64,000 bases of DNA from UBA4459 sp963776205 (GCA_963776205.1 CAVZLR010000004.1:1028778-1092777), one strand, 5' to 3'. Positions 53,782-64,000 are shown, counted from the first letter of the stretch. The notes: a model not told the origin generated them from the letters alone. Made by a program: numbers and translations.

Positions 53782-54645
53782 ATGAATCGCATTATTCTCA
53801 AAATTGAAAACTATATTTCAAAACATAAAGGCAGCCATATACACGCTATCTTCTGGCAAATTGCTAACAAACTTGGAATTCCTGCACTTTTTAAAAGGTA
53901 CCGACGAGGTACTAAAAGCATTGCTTTTAAAGCAAGTATTTTAGGTGCCGATATCCGTTTTGTTGATCAAACACCATCCCTTCAGTATTATTATAATTAC
54001 CTGAATTATAAAGCCTATGAACCAGCACTGACTTCTAAGTTCCACGAACTTATTAAACAAAACCCTTCATTTAATTTTATTGATTTGGGTGCACACTATG
54101 GCTATTTTTCAATACTAGCAGCAAAATGGATCGATAAACCAAACACCGTATTTTCAGTTGAACCGCATCCGTTGTTTTTCGCACATCATCAACATAACGT
54201 CAAAATAAATGACCTAAACCATATTGTAACGTCATATCAAGTAGCATTATCCGACAAACCTGGAATGGCAACCATGATTGGAAAGGATGAGCGAATTTTT
54301 AATGAAGAATCAGATGGATCGGTCCGAGTAATGACATTTGATTCGCTCTGCAAAAAAGAAAACATCCATCCTGATATCATAAAAATGGATGTGCATGGCG
54401 CCGAAGGGAAAATACTTGCCGGAATGCCTGATTCACTGGCGAAAGTTTCTCACATCTTTATTGAAACGCATTCAAATATGATGGGCTACACCATTAATGA
54501 TTTAATTGAACTGCTTCAGAATGCCGGATTATCGGTATTTGAATTCACCAAACACAGAGAAATTAATGGAGGTGCTATAGTTGAAGTTTCAAATGATATT
54601 AAAGAAGATCATTTAGATCGAGTATTATATGGAATTAGGAAATAG
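53782..54645 (+). CDS. FkbM-family methyltransferase
   Basis: The 287-residue protein has the FkbM domain: FIDLGAHYGYFSILAAKWI (SAM-binding motif I, near residue 95), VFSVEPHPLFFAHHQHNVKIND, and DIIKMDVHGAEGKILAGMPDSL (motif DxDGAE-like). These enzymes O-methylate sugars or other small groups, often in polysaccharide loci. It starts four bases after the CmoA-like gene and heads away from the minus-strand glycan genes. Confidence 0.9.
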   Translation: MNRIILKIENYISKHKGSHIHAIFWQIANKLGIPALFKRYRRGTKSIAFKASILGADIRFVDQTPSLQYYYNYLNYKAYEPALTSKFHELIKQNPSFNFIDLGAHYGYFSILAAKWIDKPNTVFSVEPHPLFFAHHQHNVKINDLNHIVTSYQVALSDKPGMATMIGKDERIFNEESDGSVRVMTFDSLCKKENIHPDIIKMDVHGAEGKILAGMPDSLAKVSHIFIETHSNMMGYTINDLIELLQNAGLSVFEFTKHREINGGAIVEVSNDIKEDHLDRVLYGIRK

Positions 54646-54667
54646 GATTTATGAACACCAAAGCATC

Positions 54668-55537
54668 TTAGGTATTTATCGACTGTACTTTTTCTTTTAG
54701 CCTAAAAAAATCTGCCTCATCATCAATATCATCCGTTATATCATTAATCTGAGTAAAATATTTATTTGAAGTTTCAGGCCAGGCAGCATTCGTTCCAGAA
54801 AACGGATCAATTCTCGCTGTCATAGTATACAACCCCCATAATTTTCCGTAAATCCATTCGAAATTAGGTTTATGAAAACAAATTCTGCCTACTTTCCATA
54901 TTAAAAGGGGTTTAAATCCTTTCTTTCTAAGATAATCAGGCGGTATTGGTCCGTAAGCTATTTTAATATTCCTTTTCAATTTCTTGGTTCGAATCCACAG
55001 CCATATCCTACTCAATCGAAATTTGTGGTTTCTAATGGCTGCAAATTCTGAGTTCTCCTTCAGCAAATCTATTATTCGAGTTTTATCTTCCTTCCTAAAA
55101 CTCAAAGCAAATATTTCAGGAGTCCTGTTCTCTTCAATAACAGAGATTGAAGATCTGTCAAGTCCGAAAAATTGCACACTTTTTTCAAACCCTAAAACCA
55201 TCTGTAAAGCTTGTTCACTGTAATAGACATCTCCAAGCAAAATTATAGTCTTATCTGAAAAATAATCAGAACATGATAGTATGGTATCCGATAAACTATT
55301 TGTTTTTTGAGGTTCAATTATTTTCGCATCGTAAATTGCTCTGGCCAGAGCGTCACTCCTCGCAGCAACATAAATCTGCTTATACCCATATTTATGCAAT
55401 AAGTCAATTGTTCTTTGAATAACTGACTTCCCATCAATAATTGCCAATTGTTTAAGCTCACTGATATCACTATTCCAACGGGAACCTTCTCCTGCAGCTG
55501 TTATAATTACTGATGTATTCTTAGTTGAATATATCAT
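54668..55537 (-). CDS. Sugar nucleotidyltransferase-like protein (MobA/GlmU-type fold)
   Basis: The 289-residue protein opens with the nucleotidyltransferase signature SVIITAAGEGSRWNSDISELKQLAIIDGKSVIQRTIDLL, a variant of the usual GxGTRL-x-PK loop. It also has KTIILLGDVYYSEQAL with the metal Asp. A C-terminal region of about 120 residues of unknown type follows. It would activate a sugar or alditol phosphate as a nucleotide derivative for the polysaccharide. It is the last gene of the minus-strand glycan set. Confidence 0.75.
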   Translation of the reverse strand: MIYSTKNTSVIITAAGEGSRWNSDISELKQLAIIDGKSVIQRTIDLLHKYGYKQIYVAARSDALARAIYDAKIIEPQKTNSLSDTILSCSDYFSDKTIILLGDVYYSEQALQMVLGFEKSVQFFGLDRSSISVIEENRTPEIFALSFRKEDKTRIIDLLKENSEFAAIRNHKFRLSRIWLWIRTKKLKRNIKIAYGPIPPDYLRKKGFKPLLIWKVGRICFHKPNFEWIYGKLWGLYTMTARIDPFSGTNAAWPETSNKYFTQINDITDDIDDEADFFRLKEKVQSINT

Positions 55538-55572
55538 ATTTTGAGTTGTCGATTTTTAATTCAAAAGCACAT

Positions 55573-57085
55573 TTATTTTCTCGATTTCTTGAGTTTACCG
55601 AAAAATATTTCAATCAGGTATTTATCTTCACCATCAAGACGAAGTGCCCATATCATACCAAAGAACAATGCAAGATAAAACACTGAGCCAACAATCAATT
55701 CCATATATAGTGCTCCATTAAACTGATGAATAACAAAAAACATCAATAGATATACCAACGCACCGGCAATTATAGGCTTCACATAACTTAATTTGAATGG
55801 TTGTATTTTTTCAAAATAATATAGTTCGGTAATCCGTAATACATTAATTAATACAATAGTTATAGAGTAAGATATGGCAGCGCCTAAAATCCCGTATATC
55901 GGAATTAATAAATAGGATAAGGATAGAATTAGGATGAATGAAATTATTGAATTGAACAACGCCACCTTTGGCCTTCCACTCATAATCAAAATAATACCTG
56001 CCAAACCGCCAGCAGCATTGAATATTTCTCCACAAACCATTATAATCAGGATGGTTGACCCTGCAATAAACTCTTCTCCAAATATGCTTAACAGTTGTTT
56101 AGAAAAGAGGATGATTATAAAGAAAGTAATCAAACTTACAGTGAATATCCACTTTGTAATTGATTGGTACAGTTGCTGAATTAATTGATTATTTTTCTGT
56201 GCAAATAAGTTTGAAATAGTTGGGGGAAAAGATAAGTTGAAAAGCACCCAATGAAAAGCTCACCATAAGTGCTATTTTAAAACTTATGTTGTACACGCCT
56301 ACTTCCAAATTTGTTAAAAAATACCCTATAAAAAAAATAGGAATAAAAAGTATGGCATTGTTAAAAAACTGCTTCAGATAAATTGGGAGGGCAAACTTCC
56401 ATAATTCTTTTTTATCCACTTCTGGTTTGACTTTGCTAGCAGACTTAAAGTATTTTATATAAAGGAAGAAGAATGAAACAAACAGACCAAGTATACCTGT
56501 CACAAAAACCACCCAGATTAAACCCTCCAGTCGGTAGCCCAATAAAAACACTATAGCAATTAGGGCAAAAAATATAAGTGGGTGTAAAATATTAATGGCC
56601 AATACCTGGTATTTTATCAACTTAAGTCCATTTAGAGCTGTATTAAAAACAACTGTAATTACCAGGAATGGTAAGGATAATAGCAATATTCTTAAGTATG
56701 TATTTAATTCTGGTCGATCAAAAATATTCTGAGAAATAAAAGGACTGATTGCAATGGCTACAATTGCTATAATCAAACTCACAATGAATAATATCTTAAC
56801 TCCATATAAGATTGTTCCTTTGGTCTTTCTGTAGGTCCCCTGACCCATGTAATATGAAATATATCTCAGAATTGTACTTCCAAACCCAAGCTGGGAAATA
56901 ATTGAAATGAAATACAGAATATTTGTTGCAAGAACAAACAATCCATAATCATCAGCGCCAAGTGTCCTTGTAATGATTGCATTATTAATAAATGCCATTA
57001 GGTTCAGGAAAACAATACCAAATGCGCCTATTCCGGCATTTATGGCAATATTTTTCAATTCAAACTTATATTCCTGGTTTAACAA
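55573..57085 (-). pseudogene. Polysaccharide flippase (Wzx/MATE-like), single frameshift
   Basis: The two halves together give a 14-helix Wzx-type flippase of about 500 residues. The N-terminal half (57085 down to 56189) has NNAIITRTLGADDYGLFVLATNI. The C-terminal half (56247 down to 55573) resumes with FNLSFPPTISNLFAQKNNQ. A one-base shift near 56245, in the run TTTT where TTT would keep the frame, separates them. Either the gene is inactivated or the run is misread. It would flip lipid-linked repeat units across the inner membrane. Confidence 0.85.
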
Positions 57086-57109
57086 TGGATAATTGGTTTT
57101 ACTACTTAG

Positions 57110-58497
57110 TTAATACGCTTTCTTATCACCTTGAATCATATTCCAAATGGTTAGAAATACAATTTTTATATCAAGCAACAACGTCCAGTTTTCAATATAA
57201 CCAAGGTCAAGCTGCACCCGTTTTTCAAGATCAGATCTATTTTTTATCTCCCCCCGATATCCTTTAACCTGTGCCAGCCCTGTAATTCCAGGTTTTACCA
57301 AATGTCGAACCATGAATTTATCAACAACCATTTTAAATTCAGATGTATGAACCAACATGTGGGGTCTGGGACCTACTGCCGACATTTGATTTAACAGTAC
57401 ATTAATAAATTGGGGTAATTCATCCATATTTGACTTCCGTAAAAACCCTCCTGTTTTAGTCAGCCTCTTGTCTTTTTCGGTTACCTGGGTTGCTTCATCC
57501 TGCACATTGTCTTCAAGTGTTTTAAATTTAATGCAGTTAAAGGTTTTGTTATTTAAACCGCTTCGCTTTTGTATAAAAAATAAAGATCCACTTGATGTCA
57601 GTCTGTTGATAATAAATAAAATTGGAATTAACCACGATAACACCAACAATATAACAAGTATTGAAATTCCAAATCAAAAAAACGCTTTACTAAACGATTA
57701 CTCCAATGACTTAAAGGTCCTTGATTCACCTGAAGTATTGGCACGGTATCATAGTTTAAAAGTTTGATATTCAAATGTGAAAATCCAGTAAGTTCAGGAA
57801 CAAACCTTATTTTAACAGCCTGCGTATTAATGATTCTTAAAATAATATCATGATTCGCTTTTGGTATCTCATTTATTGCAATATATACTTCGTCAACATT
57901 GTTTTTCTCAATAAACGAAATCGCTTCATCATAGTTACCTATATACCCTTCAACGAATTGTTTATTCTGGCTGAACACACCCATGAACCTATACCCGCTT
58001 AATGGCGTATTCGTGAAATAGCTTGCTAGCGATTTTACATTTTCATTAAAACCAAGAATGATAACATTCCGGTAATTATAACCTAGTTTCCGGTATAAAT
58101 AAAAGGCATAGTAGAGTAAAAACCTCCATATAAGAATAGAAAGAGCAAAAAAGGAAAACACATATTTGATGTGATCCCGCTGAAAATATGTTGAAACTGT
58201 AACCAGCTGGAAAAACATCAGAAATGAAAAAAAGAAAAATACAATTGCTGAAATATTTGAAATGAAGAGATTCTTTTTACTAAGGTTCCGTAATTCTTTA
58301 TAATTCTTAAAAAAAAGATGACCCAGGATTAACCAAATGATATTAAGATAAAGATATAGTGCAATGTTTTCTGGCCGATAGCAATCATTAGAAAATCCTG
58401 ACAAAAAACAAAATGCGAAAACAAAGCAAACATTCAGTATGAACAAGTCACCTGTAATACTGATCGTCGGAATATATTTTGAGTTTTGTGCTGACAA
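57110..58497 (-). pseudogene. Polyprenyl-phosphate sugar phosphotransferase (WcaJ/WbaP-like), single frameshift
   Basis: The N-terminal half (58497 down to 57628) has four membrane helices and a CoA-binding-like domain (NVIILGFNENVKSLASYFTN). The C-terminal half (57649 down to 57110) has the bacterial sugar transferase core: RSGLNNKTFNCIKFKTL, TKTGGFLRKSNMDELPQFINVL, MSAVGPRPHM and VKPGITGLAQVKGYRGE. A missing T in the run near 57675 breaks the frame. This enzyme starts repeat-unit assembly by moving a sugar phosphate to undecaprenyl phosphate. Confidence 0.87.
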
Positions 58498-58518
58498 TTT
58501 TCAATAAAATTTACTGAA

Positions 58519-58526
58519 CAAAGCTA
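58519..58526 (-). promoter_or_regulatory. -7 box (TAGCTTTG) of the sugar phosphotransferase gene
   Basis: The minus strand reads TAGCTTTG, an exact TAnnTTTG match 21 bases before the ATG at 58497, within the 35-base gap after the DUF1972 glycosyltransferase gene. It allows separate transcription of the downstream half of the locus. Confidence 0.4.
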
Positions 58527-58532
58527 AGATAT

Positions 58533-59627
58533 TCATTGAATTCCTAATTCTTTACAGAATAAGGTATAATAGTCATGAATGATCTGCTTTTTATGGTATT
58601 TTTCTTTTATCAGCGTCAGGTTATCATCAATAAATCGACTAAAAAGCTCCTTTCGTGGATGACTGTTTATGAGTTTTGTTATGTCTTCTTCACAACTGAA
58701 GTAAAACGCGTTTTTTCCTAATACTCCACGATTAAATGGGTTCTCATTAGCGCAGATCAGGGCTGAAGAGGCCATTGCTTCCAGTAATGAAGGGTTTGTA
58801 CCTCCTGCCGAGTGACCATGGAAATAAATATATGAATAATACCTGAGATTATTCAGCACTGCTATATCATAAACACTTCCTGCAAACTTGATGATGTCAC
58901 TGCTATATTTTTCATGTAAATACGAACCAAATGAGTTGTTATGATTTCCAATAATCAAAATGGGATAAGTAGTGTTCGAGTTCAGAACGCCACGGATTAT
59001 TGGCTCAATATTGTTATCTGGTTGCAATCTTGCAATCAGCAAGAAAAATTTTCCGGGCTCAATCCCATAATATGTAAGGCAAGAAGAGTCAGGTTTCTTA
59101 AATTCATCCGCACCATAAGGAATAAAAACGGGCTCAACCCGATACCTATCTTCAATATGTTTTTTTATAATTACCGAATCTGCAACTAAGCGTTCGCTAT
59201 ACTTAACCGCCAATTTTTCGGCATACTTTAAAAACTGCTTTACTGCCCAATTATACTTCTTTCTGGAATACTCAATGCCATCCATATTCGTAATTACTTT
59301 ACAGCCGGAAGGAAGCCAGCTTCCCCATATAGAGCTACTTGTATATCCTAGTTGCAGTATAATATCAAATTTGCGTTTTCTGCTATCCTTAATACAGTTC
59401 AAATCATAAATAAACTGGCCCATTGTTCCGTATTTAAATTCGGGGTCGTATTTATGAATGATGTGCACGCCTTCCCAAATCTGTTCTTGAAAAGGATGAT
59501 TATGAGAGTTATAAACATACACTTCACATCCGAATGCAACTAATCCTTGAGAGAGGTATTCAGCAAATTGCTCAAATCCTCCATAATTATTAGGGATGCC
59601 CCTTGTGCCTATTATTCCAATTCTCAC
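58533..59627 (-). CDS. GT4-type glycosyltransferase with DUF1972 domain
   Basis: The 364-residue protein starts with GIIGTRGIPNNYGGFEQFAEYLSQGL, the DUF1972 signature of rhamnosyltransferase-like GT4 enzymes. The nucleotide-sugar binding half has FLLIARLQPDNNIEPIIRG and the GTNPSLLEAMASSALICANENPFNRGVLG loop. It has no membrane helix and would act on the cytoplasmic face, adding a sugar to the lipid-linked unit. It is one of the few intact glycan genes here. Confidence 0.9.
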   Translation of the reverse strand: MRIGIIGTRGIPNNYGGFEQFAEYLSQGLVAFGCEVYVYNSHNHPFQEQIWEGVHIIHKYDPEFKYGTMGQFIYDLNCIKDSRKRKFDIILQLGYTSSSIWGSWLPSGCKVITNMDGIEYSRKKYNWAVKQFLKYAEKLAVKYSERLVADSVIIKKHIEDRYRVEPVFIPYGADEFKKPDSSCLTYYGIEPGKFFLLIARLQPDNNIEPIIRGVLNSNTTYPILIIGNHNNSFGSYLHEKYSSDIIKFAGSVYDIAVLNNLRYYSYIYFHGHSAGGTNPSLLEAMASSALICANENPFNRGVLGKNAFYFSCEEDITKLINSHPRKELFSRFIDDNLTLIKEKYHKKQIIHDYYTLFCKELGIQ

Positions 59628-59661
59628 TTGATAACCTCCGAACTTTTTTCGTTTTTAATCA

Positions 59662-60899
59662 TTAAAAGAAAAGATATAATAGAAAAACGGGAAAGTAGTA
59701 ATAAAATCCATTTAAAAAGGCGCTCAATATCATGCTGAAATAAAAAATAAAAATGAAGATGTTATTCATGATAAATGATCTGTTATCACAATAAATCTTG
59801 ACAAAAAACCCTGCGTAAAGCATAAAACACCATACTCCATATGAATAAAAGATATTTAAAAAATCATTATGAAACCATATTGGAGCGCCTAGGTTTTTTC
59901 CATTGGCGATATACGCATTTATCGGTGATTTACCAATTACATAGTCCCAAAACCCAAATTGACTTACTTCGACCCACCAGGAATACCAAATTCGAACACG
60001 TGAGAATCGGGTTATGTTTTCAACAGTTGTTTGAATCAAGGAAAAGAACTGGAAAAAAATGGTGTTTTCAGATATCCGCGTTAAATCTTCTCTAAAAATT
60101 ACGGATAGGAACCCTAGGATTATAACTAGTTGCAAAAAAATGATATTCTTTCTTTTAAAGGCATACAGAATCAATGCCAGAATGATCGTAAGTATTACCG
60201 TTCTGACACCCGTGTAAAAACACAAAAACAAGCTGAGAATCATAAATAACAGGTTGATCCATTTCTTTTTCCGTTGGAAGATATATCCAAAATAAATAAA
60301 AAGAAATCCGAAAAAGTAAGATGCTATATGCGGTAACCTGAATAACCCCATATGATATACCCTTGAGCTTCCAGCGCATCAAGAAAACTATTATTCCATT
60401 TTAACACCCCACCTTCTAAAATATATTCCTTAAACTGTAAAGCATCTTTATATATTTCTGCATCAATCCCGACGAAAGAGAACCCAAATAAAACAAAGCT
60501 CGTTAGAAAGAAAAGAATCGCGTATCTTACATCAAGGCTTTTATAATTGTTTTTATAGAGAAAATAAATTGTAAAGAAAAGTAAGATAAACAGCACGTCG
60601 GATATGTTTTTAACATGAAAAACATGTATGATACTACTCAAAATGGCTACTACTACAAACGAAATAATTAAAAGATTCAATGGGGTTCTCTGCGTATTGA
60701 ATAGCTGGGTTGATGTAAATAAAAAAGGAAAAATTACCAATGCTACAGCGACGAATAATGGAAGATGATGAAAAAAATTAAAGATAAGATCTAACGAAAA
60801 GATTATTAAAAAAACTAAGAAATAACCATTTGTAATACGATTCGCATTTTTAATTTGAAAATTAGAAACCTGTTTAAAAATCATGGTCAATTCGCTCAT
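59662..60899 (-). pseudogene. O-antigen polymerase/ligase-like (Wzy) membrane protein, single frameshift
   Basis: The two halves give about 12 membrane helices. The N-terminal part (60899 down to 60324) ends in a frame that stops after KWNNSFLDALEAQGY. The next frame continues as MGLFRLPHIASYFFGFLF and runs to 59662, with the Wzy_C-like segment FYTGVRTVILTIILALILYAFKRKN. The shift lies near 60365-60375 at a GGG. The function is inferred from the helix pattern and context. Confidence 0.8.
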
Positions 60900-60912
60900 A
60901 CAGTCTTATAAT

Positions 60913-61767
60913 TTAAATCCGATTAATTACCTTGGAGGGATAAAAAACGGCACTTACAAATAAATAAAACGGTTTTATAAATGGACTCTTTGATATTAAA
61001 TATCTCTTATAATTCAGAATATGCCAATAATAAAATTTTCTCTTTACCTGACTTGTGCTTGTATTAAAAATCTGATCTCTTATATCAAACGTTCGTTCGA
61101 TTGTGGCAAATTTAATATGAACCGAAATACTAGTACCATGTACTCTCATTCGGGTTAAAGGCTCTGGTATATTAGCAAACTTATGCCCTGCAACAATCAT
61201 TCGGGCAAAAATGTCATAATCCTCTGATTTAAAATTATCCTGGATGTACCTGAACTTTTTCATCACTTCAGCCCTAATTAATGCTGAAGGATGCTGAATA
61301 CCATGCTCTCCATTATAGTATGACTTGTATATATCAGTATGACTTACTGGAAAGTTTGATATGTTGATATTTTCACCCGTTTCATCGTGAAAATAAATGA
61401 CATTACTACCCACAATGTCGATATGCTTATTGTTCTCAAGAAAATTGTATTGCTCATAAATCCTATGCTTGAGAAGGATATCATCAGGATCGACCCTCAT
61501 AATATACTTTCCTCATGACATTTCAATACCCGCATTTAAAGCCTCACAAAAACCCTTGTTTTTTTTAAATTTAATTACTTTTAAAAAGGGCATATCAGTA
61601 AACGAATCCAGTATTTCCATCGAATTATCAGAAGAACCGCCATCAATGATTAATAATTCCAAAGGCAACACTGCAGAATCTGACACACTATTGATGAAAT
61701 CTTTCAGGTATCTTCCGTTGTTATAATTAGCGGCAACAATAGAAACACTTACCGTTTTTTTTGACAT
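60913..61767 (-). pseudogene. GT2 glycosyltransferase with an in-frame TGA
   Basis: A GT-A domain starts at the ATG 61767: VSVSIVAANYNNGRYLKDFINSV and LLIIDGGSSDNSMEIL. After GIEMS there is a TGA (61510-61512), and the same frame continues without shift as GKYIMRVDPDDILLKHRIYEQY, with the acceptor metal motif DPDD. Relatives have Arg at this spot, and TGA is one C-to-T step from CGA. The rest of the frame, to 60913, is intact (285 codons in total). Confidence 0.85.
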
Positions 61768-61777
61768 TTTATTCTTA

Positions 61778-62746
61778 TTACAAATAACTCTTAATAAACT
61801 GAACTCCTATTTTTGATGACAAAAAAGCATACATCATTTTGAAATGCAATGAAGAAGCTTTCATACATACTTTTAACCAAAGGTTAAAGAGCGACGTGCT
61901 AGAGTATTTTTTGGCTATAGATCAATACTTCCCTGTTTTTATTTTCAATCTTTAAAAGCCAAGATTCAATTTGTTTAAGAGTATTTAGGTTTCTAATAGG
62001 TTCGTCATTTCTAATCAGTAAGTGTAGATTCATTTCCTCGTCGGTTATATCAATTCCCAATTTTTTAAATTGAAATTTAAAGACTTTTGTCCATTTGAAG
62101 TTTCCTTAAAGGCAGGCTATTTATAACACTCTCGCTGTGAATCCTATAATCAACCAGGTACTCCTGTATGTTCCAGCCTTTATATTGCTCAATAATCTCG
62201 AGCCAGATCATATAATCTTCACCAACATCAAACCCCTCTTTAAAAGAGAACTTTTCAATACAATCTTTTCTATATACAACTGTCGACTGTAGGAAATAGT
62301 TTTTAAATAACATGATCGAAGGAATAGTTTCAGGTTTAGCCGTTAGCTTCCATCCACCTTTCAACCTATTCCCGTTTCTATCAATAAACCTTGCCCATGC
62401 ACCTAACATGCCTATCTCCTTATTCCGTTCCAAAAAACTGATCTGTTTTTTAAACTTATCTGGGCAGGCTATATCATCCGCATCAAATTGAGCTATATAA
62501 TCCCCATCTGCTAATTGTAGCCCCAGATTTATAAATCTGCCCTCGATTAATTCCGTTCTTGATCAGTTTAATCCGATCATCAACAATTGATTCGATTACG
62601 TGCAAACTGTTGTCTGTTGATCCATCATCAATAATGATAAATTCCAGGTTTTTATAGCTCTGATTTAATATGCTGAGTATAGCCTTTTTAACATACTGTT
62701 CAGTATTAAATACAGGCATTATAACACTTAAAAAGGGTTCTGTCAT
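61778..62746 (-). pseudogene. GT2 glycosyltransferase, multiple frameshifts
   Basis: The start FLSVIMPVFNTEQYVKKAIL and FIIIDDGSTDNSLHVIES is intact. Near 62545 the frame shifts to NLGLQLADGDYIAQFDADDIACPDKFKKQISF. Near 62090 it shifts again to WTKVFKFQFKKLGIDITDEEMNLHLL, and near 61915, in a run of six A, to YSSTSLFNLWLKVCMKASSLHFK, ending at 61778. All segments remain recognisable, so the lesions are few and recent or are sequence errors. Confidence 0.82.
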
Positions 62747-62970
62747 CTTATTATATTATCCGAAAACAAATTGAATCCCAGGGTAAACTATTTTAAATTT
62801 CAGCTCCAATTTTCTCCTATAAAAATAAATAATAAACAGGAACAAATTAGAACTATACAATTATTTAAACATATTACATCTATCATCAAATCATATTTGG
62901 ATTATCAATACTTTTGAGAAGATTTATCCTGTTTTAATGATATTCAATTCTTTTTAAATAATACTACGTT

Positions 62971-64000
62971 TTGAGTAAAAAGAAAATAAAGCAACCTTCT
63001 AAATTAAAAAACAGCCTGGAATACTTTCTATTAGTTGTTATTCTCATTTTCATTGTTCCGATATAGTATTCGAATAGCACATCAGATATTACGACTTCGC
63101 GATTATTGTATTGGGGTATTTCACTTCTGGCCATCACCGTGCTTGTATATTTTAGATTCAAAAACACAAAAATTGATCTTGAATTTTTAAAACTCAGGGT
63201 TTTCCCCGTCTATCTATGATCTTATTCCTACTGTCCATTCTTTCACTTACACAGGCAATCAATCCTTCCGAAGGTTTGCATGACCTGACTAAAACTTTTT
63301 TAACTCTTTATACTCTGGCTTTTGCGACATTTATTTTCAATCAACAAGCTGAATTTAAAAATGTGTTGCATTCAGTGATAATAAGCTCTTTTATTGCAAC
63401 AAGCATAGGTTTATATCAATATATAAAATTTACAGATAGTGAATCTGAGAAAGCCTTTTTCGTGGCTCTATATCAGGTCAGAGGATTAATGGCGCATAAA
63501 AATCAATTTGCTATTTCCTTATTTCTCATGTTACCATTTTCAGTTTACGGGCTGCTGAAGTATCAGAACAAATGGCGATTTGCAAGTGTCATTTCATTGG
63601 TTTTGCTACTCATTAGTTTTGCGTTTATTCAAACGCGCTCTGTTTGGTTAGCACTAATCACATTTGCTTTCATTACTGTTATTACTCTTCTTGTAAAACC
63701 TAAAAACCCGGGAAATAGCTGGCAACAAACAATGTCTAAAAAATCAGTTAAATTATTACTGGTTTTAATCATAAGTACAACAACAAGTATTTTTTTACTT
63801 TTCCAGAAGTCAAATGCTTCAGATGTTCTTCGTTACCAGATGAATTCCATTGTTGATTTTGATTCAGATAGTAACAAGGGAAGATTACAAATCTGGGGAT
63901 CTACCTACCAAATGTCAACCGATCACTTTTGGATGGGTATAGGTGCCGGAAACTGGAAAATTGCTGTTATACCATATTACAGTGATAAATATGGCGAATC
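62971..64000 (+). pseudogene. O-antigen ligase-like membrane protein with early stop and frameshift, running off the window
   Basis: A TTG at 62971 opens MSKKKIKQPSKLKNSLEYFLL. An in-frame TAG follows VILIFIVPI, after which the frame goes on with YSNSTSDITTSRLLYWG. Near 63213 the frame shifts, and from the ATG at 63216 an open frame runs to the window end with several helices and the Wzy_C/O-antigen ligase features HKNQFAISLFLMLPFSV, IQTRSVWLALITFAF and SNKGRLQIWGSTYQM. This is the only glycan assembly gene on the plus strand here. The 224 bases upstream (62747-62970) show no gene. Confidence 0.8.

Noticed and set aside
61510..61512. Selenocysteine or stop-codon recoding at the in-frame TGA
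   Set aside because: The position corresponds to Arg in related enzymes, no Sec-type redox site is present, and neighbouring genes are broken by other kinds of lesion.
62964..63167. 67-codon minus-strand frame at the divergent glycan junction
   Set aside because: It is antisense to the start of the O-antigen ligase, whose plus-strand translation shows clear membrane helices.

Overview
The window is from a member of the Bacteroidota, probably an anaerobic or facultative marine or sediment lineage. The evidence is TAnnTTTG -7 promoter boxes upstream of many genes, type IX secretion C-terminal domains on three secreted proteins, a TonB-dependent receptor with DUF4249 lipoproteins, a FtsH carrying a glycine-rich linker, a Rex regulator and AT-rich DNA with almost no Shine-Dalgarno sites. 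No insertion sequence, phage, integrase or CRISPR array was seen.

Layout. Positions 1-14.6 kb are mostly core genes: the first codons of a likely secA, a thioredoxin-like lipid-envelope protein, coaD, a Nudix hydrolase divergent from pyrE, a START-like protein, birA, then rsfS-ftsH-lutC-like. After these come a chagasin-type protease inhibitor, an LtaS-like sulfatase, a PLP homeostasis protein, a Ca/Na antiporter, rex and carbamate kinase. Positions 14.8-24.9 kb hold an SLC13 symporter, an EamA permease, an inositol phosphatase-like enzyme, an NfeD/ClpP-type protease, a macrodomain protein, a MarR-pirin-CDGSH set, a secreted papain-like protease and a sulfotransferase. Positions 24.9-27.8 kb form a decay zone with three broken genes: a PfkB kinase, a GNAT and an Asp/Glu racemase.

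Positions 28.1-34.3 kb hold the most interesting system. An XRE-cupin regulator is followed by a divergent KamA-family radical SAM aminomutase, PcaI/PcaJ-like 3-oxoacid CoA-transferase subunits, a glutamate-1-semialdehyde-aminomutase-like class III aminotransferase and a PcaF-like thiolase. Read as a pathway, these would convert an alpha-amino acid to a beta-amino acid, then to a beta-keto acid, then to a beta-ketoacyl-CoA, then to acetyl-CoA plus an acyl-CoA. In the aminomutase the two lysine-binding Asp residues of lysine 2,3-aminomutase are replaced by Arg and Thr. This points to an acidic substrate such as glutamate or 2-aminoadipate and fits the dicarboxylate-type CoA-transferase and thiolase.

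Positions 34.3-37.5 kb hold a BadF-type kinase, miaA and a CCA-adding-type nucleotidyltransferase. Positions 37.7-49.5 kb, on the minus strand, hold a TonB receptor outer-membrane locus with three tandem DUF4249 genes (one decayed), a large MG2-type surface protein, an SMP-30-like protein and a type IX secreted CxxCH protein. Positions 49.6-52.3 kb hold DUF2780, a membrane metallophosphoesterase and a type IX secreted protein. tRNA-Ser(GCT) and tRNA-Pro(TGG) sit at 52.5-52.7 kb behind a near-ideal Bacteroidota promoter. Positions 53.0-64.0 kb form a surface polysaccharide locus: methyltransferases, a nucleotidyltransferase, Wzx flippase, initiating sugar transferase, DUF1972 glycosyltransferase, polymerase, two GT2 enzymes and an O-antigen ligase. 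Most of these carry one or more frameshifts or in-frame stops. Single-base slips in short homopolymers leave open whether this is real decay, phase switching or sequence error.
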